Source: Ruegeria arenilitoris (GTDB lineage: Bacteria; Pseudomonadota; Alphaproteobacteria; Rhodobacterales; Rhodobacteraceae). Taken from it: a DNA stretch of 64,000 nt. Position numbers and translations under genes: made by a program. This document shows positions 43,034-52,203 of this stretch, piece after piece; the first letter of the stretch is position 1, and each line of letters begins with the position of its first letter. The stretch lies in assembly GCF_013030985.1 (NCBI RefSeq), contig NZ_WPYP01000001.1:186001-250000 (forward strand), in the 5' to 3' direction. The notes under the pieces were generated by a model. The model saw only the letters and a list, made by a program, of their open reading frames with translations. It did no database searches and was not told the origin of the DNA.

Positions 43034-45643
43034 ATGACCACGCAGGAGACAGGCAAAGAACTCTGGGCTGTACGCTTGGCTGAGCGGGTCACCGGGTTTC
43101 TCGAAAAACCTCTAGTCAGGATTGCGGTGCCGGTCTTGGTTACCCTGATCGCACTGGTGGTGCTGCATGAGCTGTCTCATCACGTGAAATGGGGTGACGT
43201 TCAGACGGATGTGGCGAATACATCTTGGAAGCTGATGCTCGTCGCCTTCTGCTGGACCTGTTTCAGCTTTCTTTCGCTGTCCATGTACGACGTGTTCGCC
43301 GTGCAGAGTGTGGCGGATGGAGAGGTGCCTTTGCCGGTTGCTGGCATGGCCGGGGCCAGCGGTTATGCTGTGTCCAATTGCCTTGGGTTTTCCTACATTA
43401 CCGGCACGGCGATCCGGTATCGCATCTATGCCTCGCTCGGGCTGGATCTGAGCCGGGTCGCGGGCGTTATCGCGACCTCGTGGATCGCGTTCTGGTCAGG
43501 ACTGGTTCTGTTGCTGGGTATATTGCTGACCCTGCATCCCGACGGGATTTCCAACGTACTGCCCATCAGTGACACCACGGAAACCGTGATCGGTCTGTGC
43601 CTTCTGGCAGCGCTCGTTGCCCTGTTCCTCTGGCTTGCCAAAGGGGGGCGCAGGCTGGCTTACGGCGGGGTTGGGTTCAACCTGCCGGGCGGCAAGCTGG
43701 CTGGCTTGCTGACATTGGCCGCGATCGGAGACCTGTGTGGCGCCTCGATGGTGCTTTATACGCTGATGCCCGATGACCTTGGGGTCGGTTATCCCTATTA
43801 CTTCACGATCTATATCGGGGCCATTGCCGTTGGAATCGTCAGCCACGCCCCGGGCGGGATCGGTGCGTTCGAGGCGACGCTGATCGCCGGGCTGGGCGCC
43901 TCGGGCCGGTCTGACGTGATCGCGGCCCTTTTGCTTTATCGGTTGGTCTACACTTTCTTGCCCTTCGTCATCGCCAGCCTGTCAATTGCGGTGGCCTCGG
44001 CGCTGACGCATCGCCACCATATCAGCGGCGCGGCGACCTGGGTCTATCGTGCGATTCGCCCGATTGTGCCGATGGTGGCTGCGGGCGTGACTGCGGTGGC
44101 GGGGGTCATCTTGCTGGTCTCGGGCGCTTTGCCGTCCAGCAGCCAGAACCTCGGCTTGTTGCGGGACTTCCTGCCGTTGTCTTTTGTCGAGGCCTCGCAT
44201 TTGTTGGGCAGTGCGGTGGGTGTGCTGCTGATCCTTGTGTCGCGCGGATTGTTCCGCAAGCTCTACCGCGCATGGATCGTGGCGATGTTGCTGATGGTGG
44301 CCGGGTTCGTGGCTTCGCTGACCAAAGGTTTGGATACGCATGAGGCGATAGGCATGTTGGCCTCTATCGCCGTTCTTGCCACGTTCCGGGGGGCGTTTTA
44401 TCGCGTCAGTGGGGCCTCGATCTTTCGCCTGAACATCCCGTGGCTGGTCAGTGTTTTTGCTCTGCTGGCGGTCATCTTCTGGATCGGGCTGTTCGCCTAT
44501 TCCCATGTCGAATACCAAAACGCGCTGTGGTGGGAATTCGCGTGGAACGGTGACGCCTCGCGCTTTCTGCGGTCCAGCCTTGTGGTGGCGGTCATTCTTG
44601 GTGTGGTGGCCGTGAACTCACTGTTCGGGCGGGAAATCCCCCAGTTGCAGCGCACCGAAATTCCTCCGGCCGTGGAACGTCTTGCGCTGGAAAGCGAGGA
44701 TACCGAGGCACAGATTTCACTGACCGGAGACAAGCAATTCCTGATCGCACCGGATGAAACCGCATTTCTGGCCTATGCCGATACTGGCAACGCCCTGATC
44801 ACCAAAGGTGAGCCCGTTGGGGATGAAAAGGCCGGTCAGCAACTGATCTGGCAACTGCGCGAAATGGCGGATCGCGAGGGCAAGCTGTGCGCGTTTTACA
44901 GCGTGTCCACCAAGTATCTGCCGACCTTCCTGGATCTTGGCCTGTCTATCCTGAAAATCGGTGAGGTCGCCCGGGTTCCGCTGAAAGATTTTTCGTTGGA
45001 CGGCAAGTCCCGCAAGCGGTTCCGGCAGGCCAAGCATCGCGCGGAACGCGAAGGTTATGTATTTGAGGTCATTCCGAAAGAGGAACTGGCCCCGGTCCTG
45101 CCCGAACTGCGCAAAATTTCCGATGACTGGCTTCAGCAAAAGGCGGGCGAAGAGAAGGGGTTTGCCCTCGGTGGGTTTGATGAAAAATACCTGTCTTACT
45201 TCGACCATGCCGTGTTGCGGAAGGGCGATACAGGCCAGATTGTTGCCTTCGCCAACCTGTTTCAGGGCGGACATAAGTCCGAATTGTCGCTGGACCTGAT
45301 GCGGTATGAGCCGGACGGCTCGAATTTCATCATGGACGCTTTGTTTGCCGAGATGATGTCCTGGGGCGCAGAGCAGGGGTTCCACTGGTTCTCGCTGGGG
45401 GCAGCGCCGTTTTCAGGTATTGAGAACCGTCAGCTGGCCTCTTTCTGGAATCGCGTCGGCGGGTTTGTCTATGAGCATGGTGAGCAGTTCTATCATTTCG
45501 AAGGGTTGCGGTCGTTCAAGCAGAAGTTCGACCCGGAATGGAGCCCGAACTATCTGGCCAGCCCGGGTGGCCTGGCCGCGCCGCGTATCCTGTATGAAGT
45601 GAATATCCTGATATCCGGCGGACTGCGGGGGCTGACAAAGTAG
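43034..45643 (+). CDS. mprF: MprF-type phosphatidylglycerol aminoacyltransferase/flippase
   Basis: An 869-residue bifunctional membrane protein. The N-terminal part is a multi-helix flippase domain (about residues 30-340, with SYITGTAIRYRIYASLGL and SHAPGGIGAFEATLIAGLG), and further helices run to about 550. The C-terminal 300 residues are the DUF2156 synthase (LGLSILKIGEVARVPLKDFSLDGKSRKRFRQAKHRAEREGY, ENRQLASFWNRVGGFVYEHGEQFYHFEGLRSFKQKF). It should add an amino acid, typically lysine or alanine, to phosphatidylglycerol and raise resistance to cationic peptides. The start at 43034 follows CAGGGAA. Confidence 0.9.
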   Translation: MTTQETGKELWAVRLAERVTGFLEKPLVRIAVPVLVTLIALVVLHELSHHVKWGDVQTDVANTSWKLMLVAFCWTCFSFLSLSMYDVFAVQSVADGEVPLPVAGMAGASGYAVSNCLGFSYITGTAIRYRIYASLGLDLSRVAGVIATSWIAFWSGLVLLLGILLTLHPDGISNVLPISDTTETVIGLCLLAALVALFLWLAKGGRRLAYGGVGFNLPGGKLAGLLTLAAIGDLCGASMVLYTLMPDDLGVGYPYYFTIYIGAIAVGIVSHAPGGIGAFEATLIAGLGASGRSDVIAALLLYRLVYTFLPFVIASLSIAVASALTHRHHISGAATWVYRAIRPIVPMVAAGVTAVAGVILLVSGALPSSSQNLGLLRDFLPLSFVEASHLLGSAVGVLLILVSRGLFRKLYRAWIVAMLLMVAGFVASLTKGLDTHEAIGMLASIAVLATFRGAFYRVSGASIFRLNIPWLVSVFALLAVIFWIGLFAYSHVEYQNALWWEFAWNGDASRFLRSSLVVAVILGVVAVNSLFGREIPQLQRTEIPPAVERLALESEDTEAQISLTGDKQFLIAPDETAFLAYADTGNALITKGEPVGDEKAGQQLIWQLREMADREGKLCAFYSVSTKYLPTFLDLGLSILKIGEVARVPLKDFSLDGKSRKRFRQAKHRAEREGYVFEVIPKEELAPVLPELRKISDDWLQQKAGEEKGFALGGFDEKYLSYFDHAVLRKGDTGQIVAFANLFQGGHKSELSLDLMRYEPDGSNFIMDALFAEMMSWGAEQGFHWFSLGAAPFSGIENRQLASFWNRVGGFVYEHGEQFYHFEGLRSFKQKFDPEWSPNYLASPGGLAAPRILYEVNILISGGLRGLTK

Positions 45644-45646
45644 CTG

Positions 45647-47209
45647 TCAGTTCAGGCTGGCACGAGTGGGGGTTTCCTGAAGCAGATCGCCCCAATCGGT
45701 GCGATAGGCCATCTCGGCCAGAACGGTTTCGGGCAGGAATTCCTGATTCTGGCGGATTTGCCAGCCGCCGCCCAGACCCTTGTAGACAGCCACCAGATTG
45801 CTGGACACCTGCTGCCGCGCCTCGATCAGGTTGGCTTGCGACCGCAGCAGCGCGGTCTGCGTGTTCAGGATACGGGAATAGTCGGCAATGCCGTCGCGGT
45901 ATTGGTCCACCGCGATCTCGGCCGCTTTGCGCGATGCCGCCACGCTGTTCTCATAGAACCCAACCTGCTTGCGCGACTGGGTATAGGCAACCATCGCGCT
46001 TTCAACCTCGGAATAGGCGGTCAGAACGGTGTTCTGGTAGTTCGCGATCAGGGCCTGATAGGCCGCGTCCTGAGCGCGGACGTTGTTCTTGATCCGGCCA
46101 TAGTTCAGCACGTTCCAGACCACACCAGCATTGGCCAGACTGGTGGTGCTGGCCGAAGAAAACAGATCCCGCCCGCCCGAGGCTTGCAGGCCAATGGACC
46201 CCGACAGAATGAACTGGGGGTACAGATCAGCCATCGCGATCCCCACCTGCGCCGACTGTGTCGCCGCCGCCAGCTCTGCCGCGCGCACGTCCGGGCGGCG
46301 GCGCAGCAACTCGGCCGGAACGCCGACGGCCACGTTAGAGCGAGCCGAGGGAATGCGCCCGGAATTGCCCAGCAGGCTGGTCATCCGCGACGGGGTGGTG
46401 CCCAGCAACACGGCCAGCGCATTCTTGGCTTGCTGAATGTCGCTTTCGATCTCGGGCACCAGAGCTTTGGTGTTGTTCAGCAGCGCTGTGGATTCCTGCA
46501 CGTCCAACTCGGTCGTCACACCGTTGTCGAAACGCAATTGGGTCAGGTCGGCAGAGGCCTGTTGCAGTGAGATGTTTTCACGCGCAACGGTCAGAGATTC
46601 CTGCAGAGCGCGGATATTCACATACAGCGCCGCAACATCCCCGGTCAGTGTTACCAGGGCGTCGTCGTAGTTGGCCACCTGCAGAGCCAGATTGGAGCGC
46701 GCCGCCTGAACGCCGCGGCGTTGCTGACCCCAAACATCCAACTCCCATTGGGCATCGAACCCGACTTGTGAGGTCGAAAACTCGGTATCCAGAGGGATGA
46801 TCCGTTGGATATCAGAAACTGGCCTAAGGTTGTCGCTGATCTGTCGCTGCTCAATCGATCCACCGATGGCCTGCGATTGCGGGTACAGTTCTCCGAACGC
46901 GATCCCGAGTTGCGCGCGGGCCTGTAAGACACGGGCACCGGCCACTTGCAGATCAAGGTTCTGGGCATAGGCCTCGGCAATCAGTTTGTTCAGAGTGGGA
47001 TCGTTGAACGTCTCCCACCATTTCACGACCGGCGCGCTGCGCGAGGTCAGGCCGCTGGGGCCAGCGCTGGGGCTGTTGACCTCGATCCATTCCTTCACGA
47101 CCGGAGAGTTCGGGCGCACAAAATCGGGGCCGACTGGCGTGCAGCCGACCAGCAGGGCCGTGCATAGGGCGGTGCCGATCAGTCTGCGGTGAAGCTTGGC
47201 CCGGGTCAT
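45647..47209 (-). CDS. Outer-membrane efflux lipoprotein, NodT/OprM family
   Basis: A 520-residue TolC-type outer-membrane channel with lipoprotein signal (MTRAKLHRRLIGTALCTALLVGC) and the family start TPVGPDFVRPNSPV. Long coiled-coil stretches and the repeated halves of the fold are visible (FGELYPQSQAIGGSIEQRQ; LLRRRPDVRAAELAAATQSAQVGIAMADLYPQFILSGS). It lies 11 bases after an HlyD-type adaptor gene and should form an envelope-spanning exporter with it. Confidence 0.9.
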   Translation of the reverse strand: MTRAKLHRRLIGTALCTALLVGCTPVGPDFVRPNSPVVKEWIEVNSPSAGPSGLTSRSAPVVKWWETFNDPTLNKLIAEAYAQNLDLQVAGARVLQARAQLGIAFGELYPQSQAIGGSIEQRQISDNLRPVSDIQRIIPLDTEFSTSQVGFDAQWELDVWGQQRRGVQAARSNLALQVANYDDALVTLTGDVAALYVNIRALQESLTVARENISLQQASADLTQLRFDNGVTTELDVQESTALLNNTKALVPEIESDIQQAKNALAVLLGTTPSRMTSLLGNSGRIPSARSNVAVGVPAELLRRRPDVRAAELAAATQSAQVGIAMADLYPQFILSGSIGLQASGGRDLFSSASTTSLANAGVVWNVLNYGRIKNNVRAQDAAYQALIANYQNTVLTAYSEVESAMVAYTQSRKQVGFYENSVAASRKAAEIAVDQYRDGIADYSRILNTQTALLRSQANLIEARQQVSSNLVAVYKGLGGGWQIRQNQEFLPETVLAEMAYRTDWGDLLQETPTRASLN

Positions 47210-47220
47210 GTCATGCGTCC

Positions 47221-48366
47221 TCAGATATCCAATGGTCGGATGAAGTTGGCGAAGGAGTAAAGGCGGATATTGATGCGGCGCAGGAACTCAAAGCTTTTGC
47301 CTTGCCCAGTGTAGATTGCCACCGCCGCGTGGCCACCAGCAGGGAAGGTGTGACCATCCGGAATATCGACCGAGATTTGTACAGCAATGCGGCCCGGCAG
47401 TTTCGGCAGTTCAAAGCCGGGCAGACGGCCCGAGGGCAGGTACTGACCCTGACGGGTGGCCCACCAGATCGCTTCGACCTTGCCGGTCAGAATCTCGCCG
47501 GGATATAGATCAAGTGCAACCTCAACCGGCTGTCCGACTTCGACGAATTTCAGGTTCTGCTGGCGATAGGTGGCAAGAATATAGGGGTTGTCCTTGGTGA
47601 CAAAGCTGGCGATCGCGCCCAAACGGATATCCCCCACAACCAGACCTGGACGGGCCTGTTGCGACACGATCATACCATCTTCGGGTGCATAAATCGTTGT
47701 GTTATCAAGGAAGTACTGGGCTTTTTCCAACTGAGCCTGCGCCTGAAGGATGCCCGTGTTCACTCCGTCAATCTGTGAATCAAGCGCCAGTTGGGCCTTT
47801 TCCAGGTTGGCTTCGGCCTCTTTGATCTGTGCCTGATCCTCGGTGACCTGTTCATTCCAACGATCCAGCTCATCCTGACGTGCGCCGCCCGCAGGCACGA
47901 GATTTTCATAGCGCGCCTGTTGCGTCATCGCATAGGCCAATTGCGCGTTTGCGCGTTCTACGTTTTCAACCGCGACAATGACATCTTGTTCCAAAATCTT
48001 GGCGTTCTGCTCGGCTGCGACCAGTTGCGCGGTAGCCTCCTCGACTTCTAGCGCGAACACAGTGTCGTCAAAGCGGTAGAGGGGATCGCCCTTCTTGACC
48101 TCGGTATTCGGCTCGACCAGCACCTCGGTCAGGATGGTCGGTTCGGTCAGCCGCGGCACGATCTGGATGGTCGAGCGGACAACGTGGCTGTCGATCGAGT
48201 AGGGTTGAAAGAACCGCAGCGCCACCAGAAACACCAGCAACAGGTGTGCGCCAATCCAAAAGGTGACGATCCCCCAGGTGATGTTGAACTTCAGCCATTG
48301 GACTTTGAAAAAAATGAACCAGACAAAGATGATGTAGAACAGCGTAATGCCGAGGGCGACGAACAT
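47221..48366 (-). CDS. HlyD-type membrane fusion protein, YiaV-like
   Basis: A 381-residue adaptor with two N-terminal hydrophobic helices (about 3-21 and 30-50), a lipoyl-like half (VLVEPNTEVKKGDPLYRFDD), a long coiled hairpin (105-200) and the matching half (YAPEDGMIVSQQARPGLVVGD). In build and partner it resembles E. coli YiaV, which occurs with the DUF3302 protein YiaW. Such adaptors join an inner-membrane component to an outer-membrane channel; no dedicated pump gene is beside it. Confidence 0.85.
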   Translation of the reverse strand: MFVALGITLFYIIFVWFIFFKVQWLKFNITWGIVTFWIGAHLLLVFLVALRFFQPYSIDSHVVRSTIQIVPRLTEPTILTEVLVEPNTEVKKGDPLYRFDDTVFALEVEEATAQLVAAEQNAKILEQDVIVAVENVERANAQLAYAMTQQARYENLVPAGGARQDELDRWNEQVTEDQAQIKEAEANLEKAQLALDSQIDGVNTGILQAQAQLEKAQYFLDNTTIYAPEDGMIVSQQARPGLVVGDIRLGAIASFVTKDNPYILATYRQQNLKFVEVGQPVEVALDLYPGEILTGKVEAIWWATRQGQYLPSGRLPGFELPKLPGRIAVQISVDIPDGHTFPAGGHAAVAIYTGQGKSFEFLRRINIRLYSFANFIRPLDI

Positions 48367-48387
48367 AGTCAGTGAATTCCTTTGGCC

Positions 48388-48750
48388 TTAGCTCTTCTGC
48401 GTCTCGTCCGGGTCCAGCGGGTCGCGGTATTCTTCGTTCACCGAACCGCCCAACCGTTTGATTTCCTTGCGAATGGCGTCTTTCTCGTCATCAGGCGTGC
48501 GGCGAATGTCGACCGTGACGCCATCGTGGAACGCCCACATGAAGGCATGAACCCAAGGGACAACGGCCAGAAACCCCATCCATCCCATGATCTTGACAGC
48601 TTCGGCGTGTGGGTGATTGCGTTTGATCGCGATCCGCCCGGGCAGTCCCATGATGAACAGAAACAATGCCATCACCGCTGCCAGCAGCAATATCAATGCC
48701 ACGAATGTCAGATAGTCGTAAAAGCCAAGCGGCTGTCCCAGTAATCCCAT
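48388..48750 (-). CDS. DUF3302 inner-membrane protein, YiaW-like
   Basis: A 120-residue protein with two helices (about 10-33 and 52-72) and FYDYLTFVALILLLAAVMALFLFI, GLPGRIAIKRNHPHAEAVKIMGWMG, typical of DUF3302/YiaW. A strong GGAGG stands before the ATG at 48750; an upstream start at 48810 would run into the dsbB-like gene. It is 21 bases before the HlyD-type gene, the same order as in the YiaW-YiaV pair. Function unknown, probably an exporter subunit. Confidence 0.85.
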   Translation of the reverse strand: MGLLGQPLGFYDYLTFVALILLLAAVMALFLFIMGLPGRIAIKRNHPHAEAVKIMGWMGFLAVVPWVHAFMWAFHDGVTVDIRRTPDDEKDAIRKEIKRLGGSVNEEYRDPLDPDETQKS

Positions 48751-48784
48751 GCTCGTGCCTCCTTTTGGGAAGGTTCCCTCATCC

Positions 48785-49348
48785 TCAGCCGTCGCCACCC
48801 ATTTCGTCAATCAATTTATAGCTGGTGGGAGGATCGGCGCAGATACCCGGTCCGCATTCCACCAGGGTCGAGACCGCATTCAGCGCAGCCAAACCGAACA
48901 TAATGAAAAATGCGGCCTTCGCCAGCACACTACCGCCGAAGCGGGGCTGAGGTTCGCTGTCATACTGACGGTCAAACATCAGCATGATTGCAGTGCCCAG
49001 CAGAATCAGGAAAAAGCAGATCGCAGCCCAGGTGTAATAATGCAGTCCCAGCACGGGCGAGCCGTAATGCCCGGTGCCCGGCACGATATGCAGCAGGATC
49101 TGCCGAACGGCGACGCTGCCGCCAAACAACGCGCCAAGCAGCATGATGCCGTAGTGTCGGGGGCGGGCCCCATGAAGCAGGTTCAGCCCCAAACCCACGC
49201 CCACGGCGACAAAGCCAACCCGTTGCAACAGGCACAAGGGACACGGAAGCTCGTAGAGTTTCAACTGATAAAAATAGGCCAGCAATAGCACCAGGCTGAC
49301 CGCCAACATGCCTAGTGCGTTCAGGGTGCGTGAGAGTTCAGGTGTCAT
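48785..49348 (-). CDS. dsbB: DsbB-like disulfide bond formation protein
   Basis: A 187-residue four-helix membrane protein with ELPCPLCLLQR (cysteines in the first periplasmic loop, about 36-39), as in DsbB. A second cysteine pair is near the C-terminus (VECGPGICADPP). It should reoxidise a periplasmic thiol oxidase with quinone. Its start is 10 bases after a tiny membrane-protein gene. The position of the second pair differs from E. coli DsbB and is closer to the BdbC/DsbI-like variants. Confidence 0.83.
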   Translation of the reverse strand: MTPELSRTLNALGMLAVSLVLLLAYFYQLKLYELPCPLCLLQRVGFVAVGVGLGLNLLHGARPRHYGIMLLGALFGGSVAVRQILLHIVPGTGHYGSPVLGLHYYTWAAICFFLILLGTAIMLMFDRQYDSEPQPRFGGSVLAKAAFFIMFGLAALNAVSTLVECGPGICADPPTSYKLIDEMGGDG

Positions 49349-49358
49349 CCGGGCTCTC

Positions 49359-49514
49359 CTACAACTGGATCGTCAGTTGGCTGGTGGCGTGGAATTTCAG
49401 CCAATACACACTCAACGCCAGCGTGAAAAAGAACAGCACATTGGCGGCTGTAGTACGATTAAAATAATTCAGCCCCATCGTGGCTGTAAGTAACGCAAAC
49501 AAAAGCGCTATCAT
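49359..49514 (-). CDS. 51-residue DUF5993-type membrane protein
   Basis: A short gene before the dsbB-like gene, preceded by GGGAGGGGAGA. The protein has two hydrophobic helices, MIALLFALLTATMGLNYF and AANVLFFFTLALSVYWLKFH, and a short tail. The pattern fits DUF5993, small proteins that accompany DsbB-like genes. It may stabilise the DsbB-like protein; the function is unproven. Confidence 0.78.
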   Translation of the reverse strand: MIALLFALLTATMGLNYFNRTTAANVLFFFTLALSVYWLKFHATSQLTIQL

Positions 49515-49628
49515 GGCCCGGATCTCCCCTCCCGTGCGACGATTGCAATATGCATGAGTGTGTCAGGCGACGGCCGATCTGGCAAGAACCAGTGTCCGGG
49601 ATTCACCTTTAGTGCGAATTACTTAACG

Positions 49629-50390
49629 TCAACCGCAAAGCTTTACCTGCGTGTTCCATTCATTACATTTGCGGGCCAGATCATTGGGCAAGGCGTGATC
49701 GGTGTAGAACACGTCCACTTCGGACAGCGAGGCAATCCGCGCCGGAGCGGTCCGCTGGAACTTTGACTGATCGGCCACAAGGCAGGTCTTGCGCGCCTGC
49801 GCTATGATGGTCTGGCTGACCCGCACCTCTTGAAAGTCGAAGTCCAGCAGGTCCCCGTTTATGTCCAGCGCGGAACAGCCGATGATCGCATAGTCAAACT
49901 TGAACTGTTCAATGGTCGAGATTGTCAGGTTGCCGATCAGCCCGCCATCCGAGCGACGCAGCACGCCTCCGGCGACGACGATCTGACAATCTGGGTTTTC
50001 GACCAGGATGTTTGCCACATTCATGTTGTTGGTGACCACCATCAGGTCCTTGTGGCCCAGCAACTGCCGGGCAACGGCCTCGGTCGAAGTGCCGATGTTC
50101 AGAAACACGGACGCTCCGTCCGGGATATCCTGCGCGCAAAGCTGCGCGATGCGCGCCTTTGTGTCGGCGTTCAGGGCGCGGCGGTCTTCATAGCCGATAT
50201 TGGACACGCCCGATCGCAACACCGCGCCACCATGCACGCGGTCGAGTTTGCCCATGTCGGCCAGTTCGGACAGGTCCCGGCGAATGGTCTGAACCGTAAC
50301 TTCGAACCGCGCGGCCAAATCTTCGACCATAACGCGGCCGTCCTGTCTGGCGATGTTCAGAATGTCGGACTGGCGAAAGGATAGGGACAC
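49629..50390 (-). CDS. glpR: DeoR family repressor GlpR
   Basis: A 253-residue DeoR-type repressor. The HTH covers about residues 1-60 (FRQSDILNIARQDGRVMVEDLAARFEVTVQTIRRDLSEL) and a sugar-phosphate-sensing domain follows. The start is a GTG at 50390, which gives the normal GlpR N-terminus (fMet-SLSFRQ) and follows GGAG; an ATG at 50444 would add 18 unlike residues. In homologues glycerol-3-phosphate lifts repression. It is divergent from glpD with operator-like repeats between. Confidence 0.88.
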   Translation of the reverse strand: MSLSFRQSDILNIARQDGRVMVEDLAARFEVTVQTIRRDLSELADMGKLDRVHGGAVLRSGVSNIGYEDRRALNADTKARIAQLCAQDIPDGASVFLNIGTSTEAVARQLLGHKDLMVVTNNMNVANILVENPDCQIVVAGGVLRRSDGGLIGNLTISTIEQFKFDYAIIGCSALDINGDLLDFDFQEVRVSQTIIAQARKTCLVADQSKFQRTAPARIASLSEVDVFYTDHALPNDLARKCNEWNTQVKLCG

Positions 50391-50412
50391 GGTTAGCTCC
50401 AAACTGGGTGAG

Positions 50413-50527
50413 TTCGTTTTTGTTCCGTTTTCCGGAATATTCAACAGAATGACATATGGAGGAGTAATAATTTGCTATCTCTGTGACAAAACGAACATAA
50501 ACGAAAACAAACATTGACGAAACGCGG
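50413..50527. promoter_or_regulatory. Candidate GlpR operator repeats between glpR and glpD
   Basis: Near glpR are TTCGTTTT (50413-50420) and TTCCGTTTT (50423-50431), about 10 bases apart. Near glpD are inverted copies: AAACGAAC (from 50489), AAACGAAA (from 50500) and GACGAAAC (50517-50524). DeoR-family repressors commonly bind tandem TTCGTTT/AAACGAA half-sites spaced by one helical turn. The two arrays face each other across the AT-rich promoter and could allow looping. Confidence 0.6.
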
Positions 50528-50577
50528 GTCTCCAAGGTTAATGAGCGCGTTTTCCACCAATGGGGAATCACCCGGAT

Positions 50578-52164
50578 ATGAAACAGACACAGGAACAGGT
50601 CTCTGACCTCTTCATTATCGGCGGCGGTATCAACGGATGCGGCATTGCCCGCGATGCGGCGGGGCGCGGGCTGTCGGTGACACTGGCCGAGATGAACGAT
50701 CTCGCCTCGGCGACGTCTTCGGCCTCGACCAAGCTGTTTCACGGCGGGTTGCGGTATCTGGAGTATTTCGAGTTCCGCCTTGTGCGCGAGGCGCTGGTCG
50801 AACGCGAAACCCTGCTGCGCGCGATGCCGCATATCAGTTGGCCGATGCGGTTTGTGCTGCCGTATCACGAGGATATGCGCTTTGACTCGGAAACCCCGAC
50901 CTCGCGCTTGCTGAGCACGGTGATGCCCTGGATGAAGGGTCGCCGGCCGGCGTGGCTGATCCGTCTGGGGCTGTTCATGTATGACCATCTGGGTGGGCGT
51001 AAAATCCTGCCGGGCACGGACGCGCTGGACCTGAAAACCGCCCCCGAAGGGCGGCCGCTGCAGGATAAATTCGAGACGGCCTATGAGTATTCGGATTGCT
51101 GGATCGAGGATTCACGGCTGGTAGTCCTCAACGCCCGCGATGCCGAGGCGCGCGGGGCAAAGATCTTGGTGCGCACCGAGGTTCTTTCGGCGGAACGCGT
51201 GGACGACCTGTGGGAGGTGACGCTCCGGGATCGTGACAGCGACGAGACACGTGTGGTCCGGGCCAGAATGCTGATCAACGCTGGCGGCCCGTGGGTCGGC
51301 GATATCATCCAGTCAAAAATCCGCGTGAACTCGCGCGAAGGTGTCCGGCTGGTGCGCGGCAGCCATATCGTGACCCGCAGGCTGTTCGACCACGACAAAT
51401 GCTATTTCTTTCAGGGTGAGGATGGCCGCATCATCTTTGCCATTCCGTATGAGCGCGACTTCACTCTGATCGGCACCACTGACCAGGACCATCCGGATCC
51501 GTCCGAGCCTCCGATCTGTACCGAGGCTGAGCAAGACTACTTGTGCACTTTTGCGACGAAGTATTTCAAGAAACCGGTGACCCGCGACGACATCGTCTGG
51601 ACCTATTCCGGCGTGCGTCCTTTGTACGATGACGGGGCCAGCAGCGCGACGGCAGCAACGCGGGATTATACGTTGAAGGTCGACGCGCAGGGCGGGGCGC
51701 CCGTGCTGAATGTGTTTGGCGGCAAGATTACGACCTACCGTCGGCTGGCCGAAAGCGCGCTGGAGAAAGTGGCTGAGCACTTCGCAGACCTGCCCGGTTC
51801 CTGGACTGCGGGTGTTGCCTTGCCAGGCGGGGATTTCCCTGTCGATGGGGTGCAGGACCTGGTGGCTGGGCTCGAGGCGGATTACAGCTTTCTGGATCGC
51901 GCCTGGGCTGAACGGCTTGTGCGAGCTTACGGCACCGAATCCCGCGCCATTCTGGGGGATGCGCATTCCTTGGAGGATTTGGGCGAGGATTTTGGCGCTA
52001 CGCTGACCGCGCGGGAACTCGAATGGCTGATGGACAGGGAATACGCGCGCAAGGCCGAGGATGTGGTCTGGCGCAGGAACAAACTGGGCCTGCGGTTGAC
52101 TGACGATCAGATTGCCCGGATCGAAGACTGGATGTTGCAGCGCTGCGCGCAAGCCGCTGCCTAA
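50578..52164 (+). CDS. glpD: Glycerol-3-phosphate dehydrogenase
   Basis: A 528-residue flavoprotein that oxidises glycerol-3-phosphate to dihydroxyacetone phosphate and gives electrons to quinone. The FAD fold is DLFIIGGGINGCGIARDAAGRG, and FHGGLRYLEYFEFRLVREAL and GVRPLYDDGASSATAATRDY are typical of GlpD. The start at 50578 follows GGGGAA at slightly long spacing. A bidirectional terminator follows. It is divergent from its repressor gene glpR. Confidence 0.94.
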   Translation: MKQTQEQVSDLFIIGGGINGCGIARDAAGRGLSVTLAEMNDLASATSSASTKLFHGGLRYLEYFEFRLVREALVERETLLRAMPHISWPMRFVLPYHEDMRFDSETPTSRLLSTVMPWMKGRRPAWLIRLGLFMYDHLGGRKILPGTDALDLKTAPEGRPLQDKFETAYEYSDCWIEDSRLVVLNARDAEARGAKILVRTEVLSAERVDDLWEVTLRDRDSDETRVVRARMLINAGGPWVGDIIQSKIRVNSREGVRLVRGSHIVTRRLFDHDKCYFFQGEDGRIIFAIPYERDFTLIGTTDQDHPDPSEPPICTEAEQDYLCTFATKYFKKPVTRDDIVWTYSGVRPLYDDGASSATAATRDYTLKVDAQGGAPVLNVFGGKITTYRRLAESALEKVAEHFADLPGSWTAGVALPGGDFPVDGVQDLVAGLEADYSFLDRAWAERLVRAYGTESRAILGDAHSLEDLGEDFGATLTARELEWLMDREYARKAEDVVWRRNKLGLRLTDDQIARIEDWMLQRCAQAAA

Positions 52165-52167
52165 GAT

Positions 52168-52200
52168 AAAAGCCCCGCCGATCTGGCGGGGCTTTTCTTT
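52168..52200. terminator. Bidirectional terminator between glpD and the RND pump
   Basis: GCCCCGCC (52172-52179) pairs with GGCGGGGC (52185-52192) around GATCT, with TTTTCTTT after it on the plus strand and a T-rich stretch on the minus strand (plus-strand GATAAAA). It serves glpD and the convergent RND gene. Confidence 0.92.
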
Positions 52201-52203
52201 GAT

